Positions 1-10,235 of a stretch of 64,000 nt of DNA are shown piece after piece (within the stretch, counting starts at the first letter, position 1; each line of letters opens with the position of its first letter). The stretch spans positions 18,679,201-18,743,200 of the forward strand of contig OX463835.1 of NCBI GenBank assembly GCA_949825045.1, written 5' to 3'. A program made the position numbers and the translations under genes. The notes under the pieces were generated by a model, which ran no database searches, was not told the DNA's origin, and saw nothing but the letters and a program-made list of their open reading frames with translations. The stretch is from Argyresthia goedartella. Taxonomy: Eukaryota; Arthropoda; Insecta; Lepidoptera; Argyresthiidae.

Positions 1-1440
1 TTTTACAAAGGAGTCTCTACATGAGATCTTGTTTGACTTGAGTCCGTCAATTATCCGCACACATCTCTTTTGCAAAACGAATACTTTTTTTATGTCTACG
101 CTATTGCCCCATATTGCCAAACCGTACAGTAACCTAGACTGGACGAATGCGTAGTATGCCTGCAAAGTAGCTCTTAAGGTAGAAATTCTTGCTAACCCTC
201 TCAATGCGTAACAAAAGCTACTCAACTGGTTTCCCACGCACTCAATATGTTTTTTCCAGCTCATGTATTCGTCACTACTGATACCCAGGAATTTGGCATG
301 CGATACTAACGAACAGTTTTGACCGTCAAAGTCCACCGTTAGAGCTAACTCCTGGGTGTTATAGTTCCTGAAATGCACTATGTTAGTTTTGCCGACATTT
401 GTACTAAGTTGGAGTTGCTTGAACCAGCCTATAAGAGTATTTATAGATTGAGATATCCGGTCTGCTATGTTACTCTCTTCATCTCGTTGAAATTTAAAAA
501 AGACAGATACGTCATCTGCGAACATTATGATTTTATCTTCTATCAAGTTTGGGAGATGGTTAACATAGAGAAGGAAGAGTATAGGTCCCAATATGCTACC
601 TTGTGGAACGCCTTTATTAATACTAGTAGTTTCTGATTCTGCATTTATTTGAGTCCTTGATTGGTCCAATATTGGTAGCAGCACACTTTGTTGTCTTCCT
701 TTCAAGTATGAGCTGAACCACTCTGCCACTGTCCCCCGAATACCATACCGATACATTATATCCAATAAGGTTGTATGGTTGACGTAATCAAAGGCTTTAG
801 AGAGATCGAGAAGAACTGTGACTACATTCTCTTTACCGTTAAGGGCCTCTGCTACAAAGTCCGTCATATCAAATATAGCATCTACTGTCGAGATGCCTCG
901 TCGGAATCCGAATTGTTCCTTAACTAGGATTTTTTTAAGAGTAAGGAATGTGTATAACCTGTTTGCCATAACCTTCTCAAACACTTTCGACAAAACCGGT
1001 AGTAGAGAAATGGGTCGATAATTATTGACATCAAGTCTGGCGTCTTTCTTATGAATGGGTTTTATGTGAGCTTTCTTTAGCCTCTGCGGAAAGGTTCCTT
1101 CTACAAAGGACATATTTAATAATGTAAGTAGGGGTTCGGCAATAGCTTTAAATATAAACTTCAGAACCCTTGACGGTATACCATCATATCCACAAGACCT
1201 CTTATTTTTTAAGGATTTTACTGTATTGTGCAGCTCATCTAGAGATACTGGTCTTAGAAACATTGTATCTGGACACAAGTTTGGGAGGTGAAATTTGGTT
1301 ATGGAAGCTTCAGCTGTTGAATTATCGCTAGTATTTGTAAAAAAGTTGTTAAATATATCGGGAGCCTCATAATCAGTATATGCTATATTTGCACCGTCCG
1401 TCAGTCCAACGTAACCTTTTAATTCGTGTCCTCTTTTACC
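1..1440 (-). CDS. Partial LINE reverse transcriptase (CR1/Jockey-like), runs off left edge
   Basis: The minus strand is open from about 1440 down to base 1 with no stop. It reads as the RT of a non-LTR retrotransposon. In order I see an upstream segment with NYRPISLLPVLSKVFEKV, then EQFGFRRGISTVDAI, then LLDLSKAFDYVNH, then GVPQGSILGP, then the catalytic box IMFADDVSV, then the thumb-like KFLGI and the C-terminal SRLLYGLAIWG. This is the usual motif order of CR1/Jockey-group RTs. It copies element RNA at a nicked chromosomal target. The 5' half (endonuclease, ORF1) is missing, since homology stops abruptly at about 1440. No inactivating change is visible in the part present. The exact clade is not certain. 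Confidence 0.9.
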
Positions 1441-2559
1441 CTTGATATTTTTGTTTATTAGATTCCATGACTATACACTCCAAATCAATCAGAGAATGCC
1501 ACCATAAGGCACAATAAAAAATAACACACAAAAATTTATTATAGAAATAAAAGCTATTTTTAATATAATGAAGGTAGCTGTGACCTTCTAGAAGTGGCCC
1601 CTCCGATATGACCCACACTTCTACTGAGGTCAGCAAAATCAGCTTAATACCCCTTAAATAGCCTGACCCTGCTCTGTAATCCGAAACAACACTGCAATGC
1701 TATGGAACCCGACTGCAATACTATAGTCCGACCGAATGACTGTTTCTTATGCACACCGAGTAGTTTCCGACTACAAATGTATAATAATTGTTAACTAAAT
1801 CGTCAATTATACTTTCACTAACCGAAAATGAACTTTAATTGTGGTATACCGACCACAGACTCACTCACAAACTGATTGCCGGCTAATCTGAGATACCCTT
1901 TTCTCCCAACTACAATGTGGCAAAAAAACAACCCTACAACCGTCCGTGAATCGATGATTTCCCACTAGGAAACCGCGCCTGCTACCAAAATGTTTAATTC
2001 CACGCCTCAACCGAACGGGCGTGGAATCTTGAGGGGTGGTTTTCACCAGCACGGGGAGTATCGCAAGTGGTACTGACCTTGACGCCTTGGGCCGGAACTC
2101 GAAAGCTCAATTCGAGGCAGGAATGCGGGATAAGGAGCACAATGGGTGGGTAGAGAGGATTCGAATCTTACTCTCGTCGTAGCCCGATGCTGTCGCCGTC
2201 GTGTTGCTTGCCGACACGAGGAGTCGCTGTCCGAATGCGACGAGTTGGGGACCGAACAACTTTAACCTTCACAACACGTAGCACTCATTCCGCTGACGTG
2301 AATCTACTTATTTTCCGACGATTATTATAGTTAACACTCCGACCAGGCCCGACACCTGTGTTAGACAATTGTTACACTAAAATACACTCAAAGCCCGACG
2401 CCATGTGCTGACATTTTCTCTCACGACAAGAAAGTAACCTCTAACTCCTCATCTCGTTTCTGTACAAGTGACAGCTGCAGTTCCGTTTCCGCTAGTGATG
2501 TCCCGATCACTCGCGGTCGATCCGCGCAACGAAAACCGGTGCGTTCCGAAGCATAAATA
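1441..2559. other. Intergenic stretch, no recognised gene
   Basis: I see no convincing coding sequence here; the short open frames do not resemble known proteins. It lies between two minus-strand LINE pieces (RT below 1440, endonuclease-RT linker above 2560) that are in the right order to have been one element, so it may be an insertion of about 1.1 kb in an older LINE. I found no clear terminal repeats or target duplication. A perfect short hairpin lies inside it at 1997-2027. Confidence 0.4.
1997..2027. repeat. Perfect 10-bp hairpin
   Basis: ATTCCACGCC at 1997-2006 is followed by an 11-base loop and its exact complement GGCGTGGAAT at 2018-2027. It is a structural observation only; no function can be assigned. 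Confidence 0.7.
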
Positions 2560-2820
2560 TTAAACAAAAAGATTCTCATCGGTCAGATCCCTCTTACATC
2601 TAGACTTGGCACGGTTTCTCTTAGCCATCAGACCCTTAATGGTGTCAGTAAGCCACGGTGCAGGAAGATGCTTAACTCTAACCCTCTTGACCGGAGCATG
2701 CTTATCAAACAAGCTCAGGACAATAGAGTTGAAGTTCCGTACTTTGTCATCAATGGTCTCACTACCGTCGACAGGCGACCAGTCGACAGAGGCGTCTGAA
2801 TTAAGGGAGGTTATATCCAT
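2560..2820 (-). pseudogene. LINE ORF2 fragment, endonuclease-RT linker
   Basis: The translation contains LSLFDKHAPVKRVRVKHLP followed by a basic stretch with KGLMAKRNRAKSRCKRD. This is the pattern of the linker between the AP endonuclease and RT in Jockey/CR1-group LINEs (FDxHAPxxxxxV, then AKRxR and basic residues). It has neither the endonuclease nor the RT. Its orientation matches the RT at 1-1440, so the two could be one element interrupted by 1441-2559; this is inference. Confidence 0.7.
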
Positions 2821-3214
2821 GCCTTGAATTTCAAGGAATTGATCTGCACGCTTGGGGCTTTATCGTATAAGAGAGGTAAATAAGATTGTGATAGGAGAAA
2901 GGGGCGTTAAGTTGGTCATGCGCAACATCCTTAGACTAGTCAGAAGTAATCATTAGTCAATAATCAATAGTCAAAGTACTTTATTACTGTAGATATTTAC
3001 ATATACTTAGCAAATGTCATTTTTTGCCTCTTCTCTACATTGGACCACTGTGGGAGAAGAAGGGCGTAGAAACTCCCACAGATTTATTTTTAGATCTCTT
3101 TTAAAAATAAGTTGTGCTTAACTAATACAAATATGAAAAATTTAATTGTTATGATTAATAAGCAGGAATAAATAATTACAAAATTATTAACAGCAAGGTC
3201 TGTGTTGAGCCAGA

Positions 3215-3709
3215 TTAACCCCATACAGTCCTGTCATTTAAGTAATCTTGAACATTGTAATATCCCTTTTTCGACAGAGTCACTTTAACATGATTTTTAA
3301 ATTGTTCAAATGGCAATTTCAAAATCTCCAGAGGTATCTTATTGTAGTAGAGAATGCACTGACCCTTGAAAGAATTGCTAACCTTCGCGAGTCTAAAACG
3401 GGGCGCACATAGTCTGTGACTATTTCTTAGGTTAACATTACAGCTGTCGCTAAGTTTGGAAAATGTTGTAAGGTTCTTGCGTACATACATTATATTTTCG
3501 AAAATAAATTGACTAGCTACTGTTAGTATATCAATTTCTTTAAAAAGCTCTCTTAAGGAGTCTGTTCGTTTTAAATTATAAATTGCTCGAATAGCTCTTT
3601 TCTGTAAAATAAAAATAGTTTGAATATCCGCTGCTTTCCCCCACAACAAGATACCATAGGACATCACACTATGAAAGTAACTAAAATATACTAGCCTAGA
3701 TGTAGCCAC
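3215..3709 (-). pseudogene. RT C-terminal fragment of a CR1/Jockey-like LINE
   Basis: The 164 residues begin with MATSRLVYFSYFHSVMSYG, then ILLWGKAADIQTIFILQKRA, and end at NDRTVWG. This is the C-terminal thumb/connection part of the same LINE family seen at 35268-36029 and, more distantly, at 37939-39840. The catalytic RT box is absent from this copy because the coding region is cut at 3731 by the LTR insertion and is 5'-truncated beyond 8413. It cannot encode a working polymerase. Confidence 0.9.
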
Positions 3710-3731
3710 ATCCGTGCTTTGTCTGATGTTC

Positions 3732-3821
3732 TGTACTGTATTTATATAGAACTACCTACTAGTCAGTAATAAACGAGCACTCGTACCGGTAACATGGCGT
3801 TTCATCGCTACATACATTCCA
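3732..3821 (+). repeat. 5' LTR of Mag-like element
   Basis: 90 bp, TG...CA ends, 89/90 identical to 8289-8378. The internal region begins TTGGCTAACGAGG, where a tRNA primer-binding site would be expected; I could not assign the tRNA. Confidence 0.93.
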
Positions 3822-3855
3822 TTGGCTAACGAGGATTTTTCGGATATTTGCACCT

Positions 3856-5361
3856 GTGATCATGGCTCTTTTCGGACATATACCGAGCTTTGATTATAAG
3901 TCAGGCGAATGGTCAATTTTTAAAGGACGATTAACACAGTTTTTGAAAATTAATGCGACCATAACGGAAGCGAACAAAAGTGCAGTGCTGATTACCCACT
4001 TAACGGACGATACCTATCGTTTAGTGAGGAATTTGGTATATCCAAAGGACATTGAAACGTTAAGTTATAACGAGCTCGTGACCGCACTCGACGGGCATTT
4101 TAAAACAAAGAAGTGTTCTTTCGTGGACAAGGCGAAGTTCTACGGGGCAACAAGGAACCCTGGCGAATCAATAGGAGACTGGGCGGCGCGACTTCGTGGA
4201 TTGGCAAGTTATTGTGAATTCGGCACCGCTCTGGAATCGAACCTTCAGGATCGGTTCGTCCTCGGCCTGGGCATGGGCCCCGAGCGCGATAAACTCTTCG
4301 AGCAAAATGCGTCGACTTTGACCTTGACAAGTGCGGTAGAAATGGCGGAACAAGCACAGTGCGCGCGAGAAGCTAAGGCGTTAGTTTCTAATGAGTACGG
4401 GGTTACTATCAAAGAGGAACAGGTGTTCAGCGCGACAACGACAGGAGGGCAAAAAGGAGAAGGTTCGCGGCGATCGGGCGCGCCCTTCCCGCGCGGCACG
4501 TCCTCGGCGGATTCGTCTTATCATCAACGCGATAATAGTGCTCATAAGTGTTCTGTGTGTGGTATGAAGAACCACATTGCGGAGAAATGTAAATTTAGAA
4601 GCTACAAGTGTCAAAAATGTGGTGTGAAAGGCCATCTCAGAAAAATGTGTAAGGTTAGAGTAAACAACGTAGATGTCGAAGAACCTACACCGAGTACGTA
4701 CGAAGTGTGTGAGAACTGTAAGGAATGCAATGCATTTAACATAAGGTATGAGAATTATGCTCCTATACTATTGTCTGTTGAAATAAATAGCAAAGCTTAT
4801 TCAATGGAGCTGGACTCGGGGTCGGGTATATTGCTCATGTCGCATAATTACTTTGTTAATAATTTTTCTAACGCTACCCTCAAACGATGTTATTTACAAC
4901 TGTGTGTTTACAATGGACACAAAATAACACCATTAGGTTGCTTTAATATTAGAGTAAAGTACAAAGATGTGACTAAAGACATTGTATTCTTTGTTATTGA
5001 AAACGGTGGTCCACCTCTGCTAGGCCGAGATTTTATGGCTAAATTTAACGTACAGCTAACTACTCTAAAGAACAATAACATTTCGTTGTCACAATGTGAT
5101 AACGAAATTAGGTATTTTTTCGATAAGTACGCGGCTTTATGGAGCGATAGTTTGGGGAAATTTAATAAATTCGAAGTAGAATTACAGCTAAAAGAAGGTT
5201 GTAAACCAAAATTTTTCAAATCAAGGACTGTTCCTTTTGCCTTGAAAGAGAAAGTTAATGATGAAATTAGAAGGCTAGTATCATTAGTTATATTAATTAA
5301 AAAAAGTAACATTTTCTCAATACGCAACGCCTATAGTGCCAGTTTTAAAAGAAAACGGTAA
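3856..5361 (+). CDS. Gag-protease and start of RT, Mag-like element
   Basis: This frame encodes the capsid-like Gag (about residues 1-200), two CCHC zinc knuckles (CSVCGMKNHIAEKC near residue 232 and CQKCGVKGHLRKMC near 252), and a retropepsin-like protease with LDSGSG near residue 319 and the flap-end motif LLGRDF near 388. It then enters the N-terminal RT (FALKEKVNDEIRRLV). Gag packages the element RNA and the protease would cut the polyprotein. After a run of seven A at 5299-5305 the frame becomes meaningless and stops at 5361, while the RT continues in the next frame. Mag elements usually have one continuous ORF, so this is probably an indel, not programmed shifting. Confidence 0.9.
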   Translation: MIMALFGHIPSFDYKSGEWSIFKGRLTQFLKINATITEANKSAVLITHLTDDTYRLVRNLVYPKDIETLSYNELVTALDGHFKTKKCSFVDKAKFYGATRNPGESIGDWAARLRGLASYCEFGTALESNLQDRFVLGLGMGPERDKLFEQNASTLTLTSAVEMAEQAQCAREAKALVSNEYGVTIKEEQVFSATTTGGQKGEGSRRSGAPFPRGTSSADSSYHQRDNSAHKCSVCGMKNHIAEKCKFRSYKCQKCGVKGHLRKMCKVRVNNVDVEEPTPSTYEVCENCKECNAFNIRYENYAPILLSVEINSKAYSMELDSGSGILLMSHNYFVNNFSNATLKRCYLQLCVYNGHKITPLGCFNIRVKYKDVTKDIVFFVIENGGPPLLGRDFMAKFNVQLTTLKNNNISLSQCDNEIRYFFDKYAALWSDSLGKFNKFEVELQLKEGCKPKFFKSRTVPFALKEKVNDEIRRLVSLVILIKKSNIFSIRNAYSASFKRKR

Positions 5362-8113
5362 AGTAAAGATTGCTGGTGACTACTCCATAACCTTAAATAA
5401 AGATTTATATATAGAAAAATACCCTAAGCCTCGAATTGAGGAAGTGTTTGCTAAGCTAAGTGGAGGAGAAAGGTATACTAAAATTGATCTTAGTAACGCA
5501 TTTAATCAATTTGTCCTTTCCAAGGACTCACAGGAGCTAACAACGATCAATACATCACTGGGCTTATTCAAATATTCGCGCTTGGTGTATGGTTTAGCTA
5601 GCGCACCTGCTATCTTCCAGAAAGCCATGGAAATGCTACTGTCGGACATAGAAGGCGTAAGCTGCTGGCTTGATGACGTGAGTGTCACAGGACCCACAAA
5701 AGAGATTCACCTTGCTAGGCTAAACGAGGTCCTTCGAAGGTTACACGACGCAGGTCTACGGCTTCAAAAGGATAAGTGTGAATTTTTTCAGCCGAGTATC
5801 ACTTATTTAGGGTACGTTATTGATAAACAGGGGTTGAGGACGTGTCCTAAGAAGACAGCTGCAATATTAGAAGTTTCCCGCCCCAAAAACGTCCTTGAAG
5901 TAAAGCGTTTCTTAGGTTTTGTAAATTACTATCGTAATTTTATTCCGGGGGCATCTGCTATATTACATCCGTTGCATCAATTACTCCAAAAAGATGCTGA
6001 GTGGCTGTGGGGAGAAAAACAAGAGCAGGCTTTTATTAAAATAAAAAGCGAGCTTGCGTCACAAAGAGTTTTGGCACATTTTGATCCGGACGCTCGACTT
6101 GTCCTCACTGTAGACGCAAGTCCTTCAGGACTTGGTGCCGTCATCTCTCAAGGTCACGAAGGTCATGAACGTCCTTTAGCCTTTGCATCGCGATCTCTAT
6201 GTCCTAGCGAAAAAAACTACAGCCAAATTCACAAAGAGGCAGCTGCGATAATATTCGGTATCAAACACTTTCACCAATATCTTTTCGGACGTAGTGAACC
6301 GTTCATACTGAAAACGGACCATAGGCCTTTATCAGCTATATTTGGGAAAAAGAACGGGATACCAGTAATGACAGCATCACGCTTACAACGTTACGCTATT
6401 TTCCTATCAGCTTTTAACTACAAAATTGAATATATATCTAGCGAAAATAACGCGCCAGCTGATTTTCTATCAAGATCCCCGTTAAATTGTACACATCAAC
6501 CAAATATAAAAGAAAATTGTGCATTTCTCAATTTCATAAACGATGGTGAAGTTATACCGATCTCATTCTCAAGAATAAAGGAGGCTATGTTACTAGATAA
6601 AACCTTACAAACCGTTGTTAAATACGTACGTAATGGTTGGCCTAGGAAGATCCTATGTCCAAAAATATTACCTTATTTTAAATGCAAGACGGAGTTAGAC
6701 ATTGAAGATGGATGTTTACTTCGCGGTCACAGAATAATAATACCACACATATTTAGGGAACAAATGTTGAAAGAGCTCCATAAGGGTCATCTTGGTATCG
6801 TGAAGACCAAAACTCTAGCGCGGGGTAGAATGTGGTGGCCGGAGATCGACCTTGACCTTCAGCGTGTGATCCTGGGCTGTGACGTATGCAGCAGTCTCCG
6901 CGCCGCGCCGCCGCGAGCGGAGCCCGCCCGCTGGCCGCCGGCCGTCAAGCCGTTTGAAAGGATTCACATTGACTACATGCAGTTGGGTCAATACACTTTT
7001 CTAGTCGTCGTAGATAGCTATAGCAAATGGGTAGAATGTCTCCACATGGCCAGTGATTTATCGACAAAATCCCTAATAGAAAAATTAGAACACTTATTCT
7101 GTACGTTCGGTTTACCAGAATTAATAGTATCTGATAACGATCCAAAGATAAGTAATGATCAGTTCAGATACTTCTGTAGGTTATCTGGAATTAAACACAT
7201 TACAAGTCCTATTTACCATCCATGCAGCAATGGGCAAGCCGAAAACTCGGTGAAAACATGCAAGAAAATGTTGAAATGTATCGTAAATGAGCATGGTAGT
7301 TTAAGTTTGAAACAGATTAAAGAAAAATTATCAACTTTTCTATTTCAATATCGCATTAGTAAACACTGTTCTACGAATGAGTCACCGGGTAAATTAATGT
7401 TCGGGAGAGAATTGCGTAATCGATTCGATCTTATTTTGCCCCCAGAAGTTCGAGTGCCTTGTATTAATGCATCGCACCGTCATTTTGATATCGGCGATAA
7501 TGTGTGGACACGTTGTTTTATATCACAAAAATCAGTTTGGTGTAAAGGTATTATTAAGCAAATACTCGGAAATAGAATGTTTATTATAGACTTAGCGCAA
7601 TTCGGTACATGTAAACGTCACGTTGATCAAGTTAGAAAGCTAATAGATCCATTCCCATTTTCAAGTACGCAATCACCAAATACGTATAGATATTACAGCC
7701 CTCCTACTGATCCCCCTACTAGTGATGAACAACATACGGTCCAGCAGACAGTAGCAGATCAAAATGATCAATTTTATGAATGCGTGCCTTTGCAACAAGC
7801 GCTAAATTCACGTAGTGACGGTGATGATGGTAACGGTAGTGCTAGTAGAAGTAGTGTGCAGCCATTGGTGGTAGATCTAGAGGCCGATGCACCGACTGTA
7901 GTAGCGGAGGTAAACCCCACGCCACCATCACCACCGCCGCCGTCACCGCCGCCGCCGCCGCCGGCGCAGGCTCAGCAGCCAGACGCAGAAAGCGCAAGTA
8001 CGGTGCTTCCCCCGGAGGCAGCTACTGAGCTGGGGCAGTCACCTGGGGTCTACCGTCGCGTCAAATCAAATCTCAGGCCACGTACTAAATTTATTAATTA
8101 TAAGGAAAAATAG
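5336..8113 (+). CDS. Pol (RT, RNase H, integrase), Mag-like element
   Basis: The frame opens just after the A-run at 5299-5305; the ATG at 5336 is only the first methionine inside it. RT carries the catalytic CWLDDVSV (near residue 110). RNase H has LTVDASPSGLGAV (near 257) and KTDHRPLSA. Integrase has the HHCC zinc module (HKGHLG near 482 through GCDVC), then catalytic D546, D600 and E636, which gives the D,D(35)E spacing. A proline-rich, low-complexity tail follows. All catalytic residues are present. Its only visible defect is the frame break from the upstream ORF. Confidence 0.92.
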   Translation: MPVLKENGKVKIAGDYSITLNKDLYIEKYPKPRIEEVFAKLSGGERYTKIDLSNAFNQFVLSKDSQELTTINTSLGLFKYSRLVYGLASAPAIFQKAMEMLLSDIEGVSCWLDDVSVTGPTKEIHLARLNEVLRRLHDAGLRLQKDKCEFFQPSITYLGYVIDKQGLRTCPKKTAAILEVSRPKNVLEVKRFLGFVNYYRNFIPGASAILHPLHQLLQKDAEWLWGEKQEQAFIKIKSELASQRVLAHFDPDARLVLTVDASPSGLGAVISQGHEGHERPLAFASRSLCPSEKNYSQIHKEAAAIIFGIKHFHQYLFGRSEPFILKTDHRPLSAIFGKKNGIPVMTASRLQRYAIFLSAFNYKIEYISSENNAPADFLSRSPLNCTHQPNIKENCAFLNFINDGEVIPISFSRIKEAMLLDKTLQTVVKYVRNGWPRKILCPKILPYFKCKTELDIEDGCLLRGHRIIIPHIFREQMLKELHKGHLGIVKTKTLARGRMWWPEIDLDLQRVILGCDVCSSLRAAPPRAEPARWPPAVKPFERIHIDYMQLGQYTFLVVVDSYSKWVECLHMASDLSTKSLIEKLEHLFCTFGLPELIVSDNDPKISNDQFRYFCRLSGIKHITSPIYHPCSNGQAENSVKTCKKMLKCIVNEHGSLSLKQIKEKLSTFLFQYRISKHCSTNESPGKLMFGRELRNRFDLILPPEVRVPCINASHRHFDIGDNVWTRCFISQKSVWCKGIIKQILGNRMFIIDLAQFGTCKRHVDQVRKLIDPFPFSSTQSPNTYRYYSPPTDPPTSDEQHTVQQTVADQNDQFYECVPLQQALNSRSDGDDGNGSASRSSVQPLVVDLEADAPTVVAEVNPTPPSPPPPSPPPPPPAQAQQPDAESASTVLPPEAATELGQSPGVYRRVKSNLRPRTKFINYKEK

Positions 8114-8288
8114 TAGTTTATAGAGTAGAAGTTTTTTTTTAATGTAAAGGAATTCTAAGTTAAGAAATTAGTTTATTTTATTATAAGTACCTATGTAATT
8201 AATTCATAAATCCCCTTATTTTTTATTTTTGAGTTTGTAAGCCATTTTTTTGTATTGTCTCCAGGTTTCCAAACTGATGTGGGAGGAG

Positions 8289-8378
8289 TGTACTGTATTT
8301 ATATAGAACTACCTACTAGTCAGTAATAAACGAGCACTCGTACCGGTAACATGGCGTTTCATTGCTACATACATTCCA
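8289..8378 (+). repeat. 3' LTR of Mag-like element
   Basis: 90 bp with TG...CA ends, preceded directly by the purine tract GTGGGAGGAG and followed by the TGTTC target duplication. Confidence 0.93.
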
Positions 8379-8522
8379 TGTTCCTAACAGCGTAAGCCGC
8401 AGAACTTAATTTACTTTAGATCTAGAAGATATATATATTTCTCGGTTAAAACTTAATTCTAAATCACACAATCACAGGTCGGCACAAGAGCGCGAAAAAG
8501 AGAACGTTTTTTACGAATTTCA

Positions 8523-9000
8523 AAAGAAAGAAGATTTTGATGATGTCAATAGAGTATTATCTTTAACCTTGAATTGGTTCACAGTTAACAATTTATTGTT
8601 AAATGCTGGTAAAACCAAATGTATCAAATTCTCACTTCCAAATGTCAGGGAAGTTGGGACCAGTTTAGTGTTGGACAGCAATACGTTAGAATTAGTAAAT
8701 GACACGAAGTTTCTTGGAATAACCATTGATAACAAATTGCAGTGGGGACCCCACATAGAAAAATTGGCTGGTAAATTAAGTTCTTTATTCCTGCTTATTA
8801 ATTATGATAATGACTAAATATTATATTTTGTATTAGTTAAGTATAAGCAATTTTTAAAAAGAGATCTAAAAATCAATCTGTGGGAGTTTCTACGCCCTAC
8901 TTCTCCCACAGTGGTCCAATGTAGAGAAGTGGCAAAAAATTACAATTGCTAAGTATATGTAAATATCTACAGTAATAAAGACATTTGGAATTTGGAATCT
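8523..9000 (+). mobile_element. LINE copy with internal deletion, opposite orientation
   Basis: Codons 8569-8784 read LNWFTVNNLLLNAGKTKCI through KFLGITIDNKLQWGPHIE to GKLSS, the same family as 35268-36029. They then jump directly into the family's 3' untranslated sequence (8785-9000), which ends in AATAAAG and a short ATTTGGA-like repeat. The RT C-terminus is deleted. The deletion point is the same KLSS codons at which the opposite-strand copy ends at 8413, so the two pieces form an inverted pair. Confidence 0.8.
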
Positions 9001-9006
9001 TCAGTT

Positions 9007-9875
9007 TCAGGACAAATTGGCCTCGAGTATTTTTACCTTTCCGAATTTATCGGAATGTTTCGTTAACAAACCAGGACGTCTCTTTTGTCTCTCCACTTCA
9101 TAGCCGTAATGCCATCTCGGCTCTTCCTTGATATGTACTGCCCTTTCTTCAGTTTCGTACTCAACCTTTTTCGGCAGATGTCTTCTATTTTTTCGTATTG
9201 TCGCAACCAAGTGGGTTTTTTTTTCAAGCAAGGCTCTTGGCAGATCGATACTGATGTACCAATTATCGGTATAAAGTGTGTGACCTTTATTTAAAAGGTC
9301 ACTGCACAAACTCATTACCACATTAAATGGGGTAGTATTTGTGGTGTCGAGGTTTTTTCCTGCGTAGACACTTATTTTGTAAGTGTATCCAGGTATACAG
9401 CACAATTTAAATAATTTGATTCCATATTTGTGTCGCTTCTGTTTATTGTACTGGTGGAATATTATCCTGCCACGAAACGAAACCATACTTTCGTCAATAC
9501 ATATGTCTTCGCCTGGTGTGTAATGCATCTGGAATCGTTCATTCAATACATTTAACAGGTAGGCACGATGTAGGTACGATGGAGTCGGTCTTCTTTGTTT
9601 GTTTCAACGGTGAGTTAAAAATGAAGCATCTGCAATATCAATTCAAAGCGATTCCGTGACATTACTGAGCGTGGAATAGGATGACCAACAATGTCATCAG
9701 TTGACCAAAATTCATTCATTCTTGGCAGTTTTGTGAGGCCCACAAACAGAAGTAGGCCGAAAAACTTTTTTATCTCCAAGATCCGTCGGAACCCAGTAGC
9801 GAAGCCTAGCAAAGCGTGCATTTTCTTATGACATTGCAATTTTGTTAATAGCGAATTCGTTAGTTCGGTCAGCAA
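9007..9875 (-). pseudogene. piggyBac-like transposase relic
   Basis: Two frames cover a degenerate transposase. 9615-9875 gives the start of the DDE domain (KKFFGLLLFVGLTKLPRMNE, SRNRFELILQMLHF). 9007-9546 gives NERFQMHYTPGEDICIDESM and later HTLYTDNWYIS, which carry the first two catalytic aspartates of piggyBac enzymes. The expected third aspartate (usually in KRDVxxLST) is not seen; the matching place reads KRRPGLLTKHSD. The C-terminal cysteine-rich domain is gone and the two halves are out of frame across 9547-9614. The left end abuts the LINE tail near 9000. Confidence 0.85.
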
Positions 9876-9930
9876 TTTGTTGGAAAAGACTACCTGGAAT
9901 TATTAGTTGGAAAAAGTCCGCCGGAGATTT

Positions 9931-9979
9931 GTTAGTCATGCTTGAAGATAGGTTAGTCATGCTTGAAGATAGGTTAGTC
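9931..9979 (+). repeat. 21-bp tandem duplication
   Basis: The 21-base unit starting GTTAGTCATGCTTGAAG occurs at 9931-9951 and 9952-9972, with a partial third copy. The surrounding stretch 9876-10122 holds no recognised gene. Confidence 0.8.
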
Positions 9980-10122
9980 GGAAGGTCAGGGGTTTCAGTA
10001 AAAGGTATTACTTTTCGTTGTTTACCTTGGGGCTTTGACCAGGTGCCCGATGGTGGTTAGTCACCTGGGGATTAAAATAACAATAACATAGTTTACTCGA
10101 AAATATTATATGGAAAATTTCA

Positions 10123-10235
10123 GTTATTAAGCTCTTTTTCAGGTTTATAACGTTCATACATACATACATAACACATCTTAGTTATTAAGTTCTTTTTCAG
10201 ATTTATAACATTCATACATACATACACACATAGAT
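10123..10235 (+). repeat. 58-bp tandem repeat interrupted by the BEL element
   Basis: Units starting GTTATTAAG at 10123 and 10181 share TTTATAAC and CATACATACATAC segments. A third unit resumes after the BEL element at about 16715-16755. The BEL element inserted inside this small array, with TAGAT duplicated. Confidence 0.75.

Larger units (their letters stand above)
3732..8378 (+). mobile_element. Complete Mag-like Ty3/gypsy LTR retrotransposon (4.65 kb)
   Basis: Two 90-bp direct repeats beginning TG and ending CA (3732-3821, 8289-8378) flank a gag-pol region in the same orientation, with TGTTC duplicated on both sides (3727-3731, 8379-8383). The LTRs differ at one base (C versus T near 3806/8363). 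A purine-rich GTGGGAGGAG tract precedes the 3' LTR. Very short LTRs and a gag with two zinc knuckles fit the Mag lineage; the Bombyx mag element has LTRs of similar size. It sits inside a LINE. A one-base frameshift in pol suggests this copy is not autonomous. Confidence 0.93.
2966..8413 (-). mobile_element. 5'-truncated LINE copy split by the Mag-like LTR element
   Basis: The 3' untranslated part lies at about 2966-3214, the RT C-terminus at 3215-3731, and homology resumes at 8379-8413 after the LTR element. A related copy at 35012-36054 is continuous across the breakpoint, so the LTR element clearly inserted into this LINE. TGTTC at 3727-3731 and 8379-8383 is the target-site duplication. 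LINE homology stops after the codons for KLSS at 8413, where unrelated sequence (8414-8522) begins. Confidence 0.85.

Noticed and set aside
1436..1636. Minus-strand frame ending at the LINE RT boundary
   Set aside because: It is not conserved-looking and lies outside the LINE homology.
2606..2827. Open frame on + strand
   Set aside because: It is the reverse of the LINE linker on the minus strand and has no motif.
6945..7145. Minus-strand open frame in the Mag-like pol
   Set aside because: Shadow of the integrase-coding strand.
10141..10230. Possible CRISPR-like spaced repeats
   Set aside because: These are simple CATACATA tandem repeats in eukaryotic DNA without spacers.
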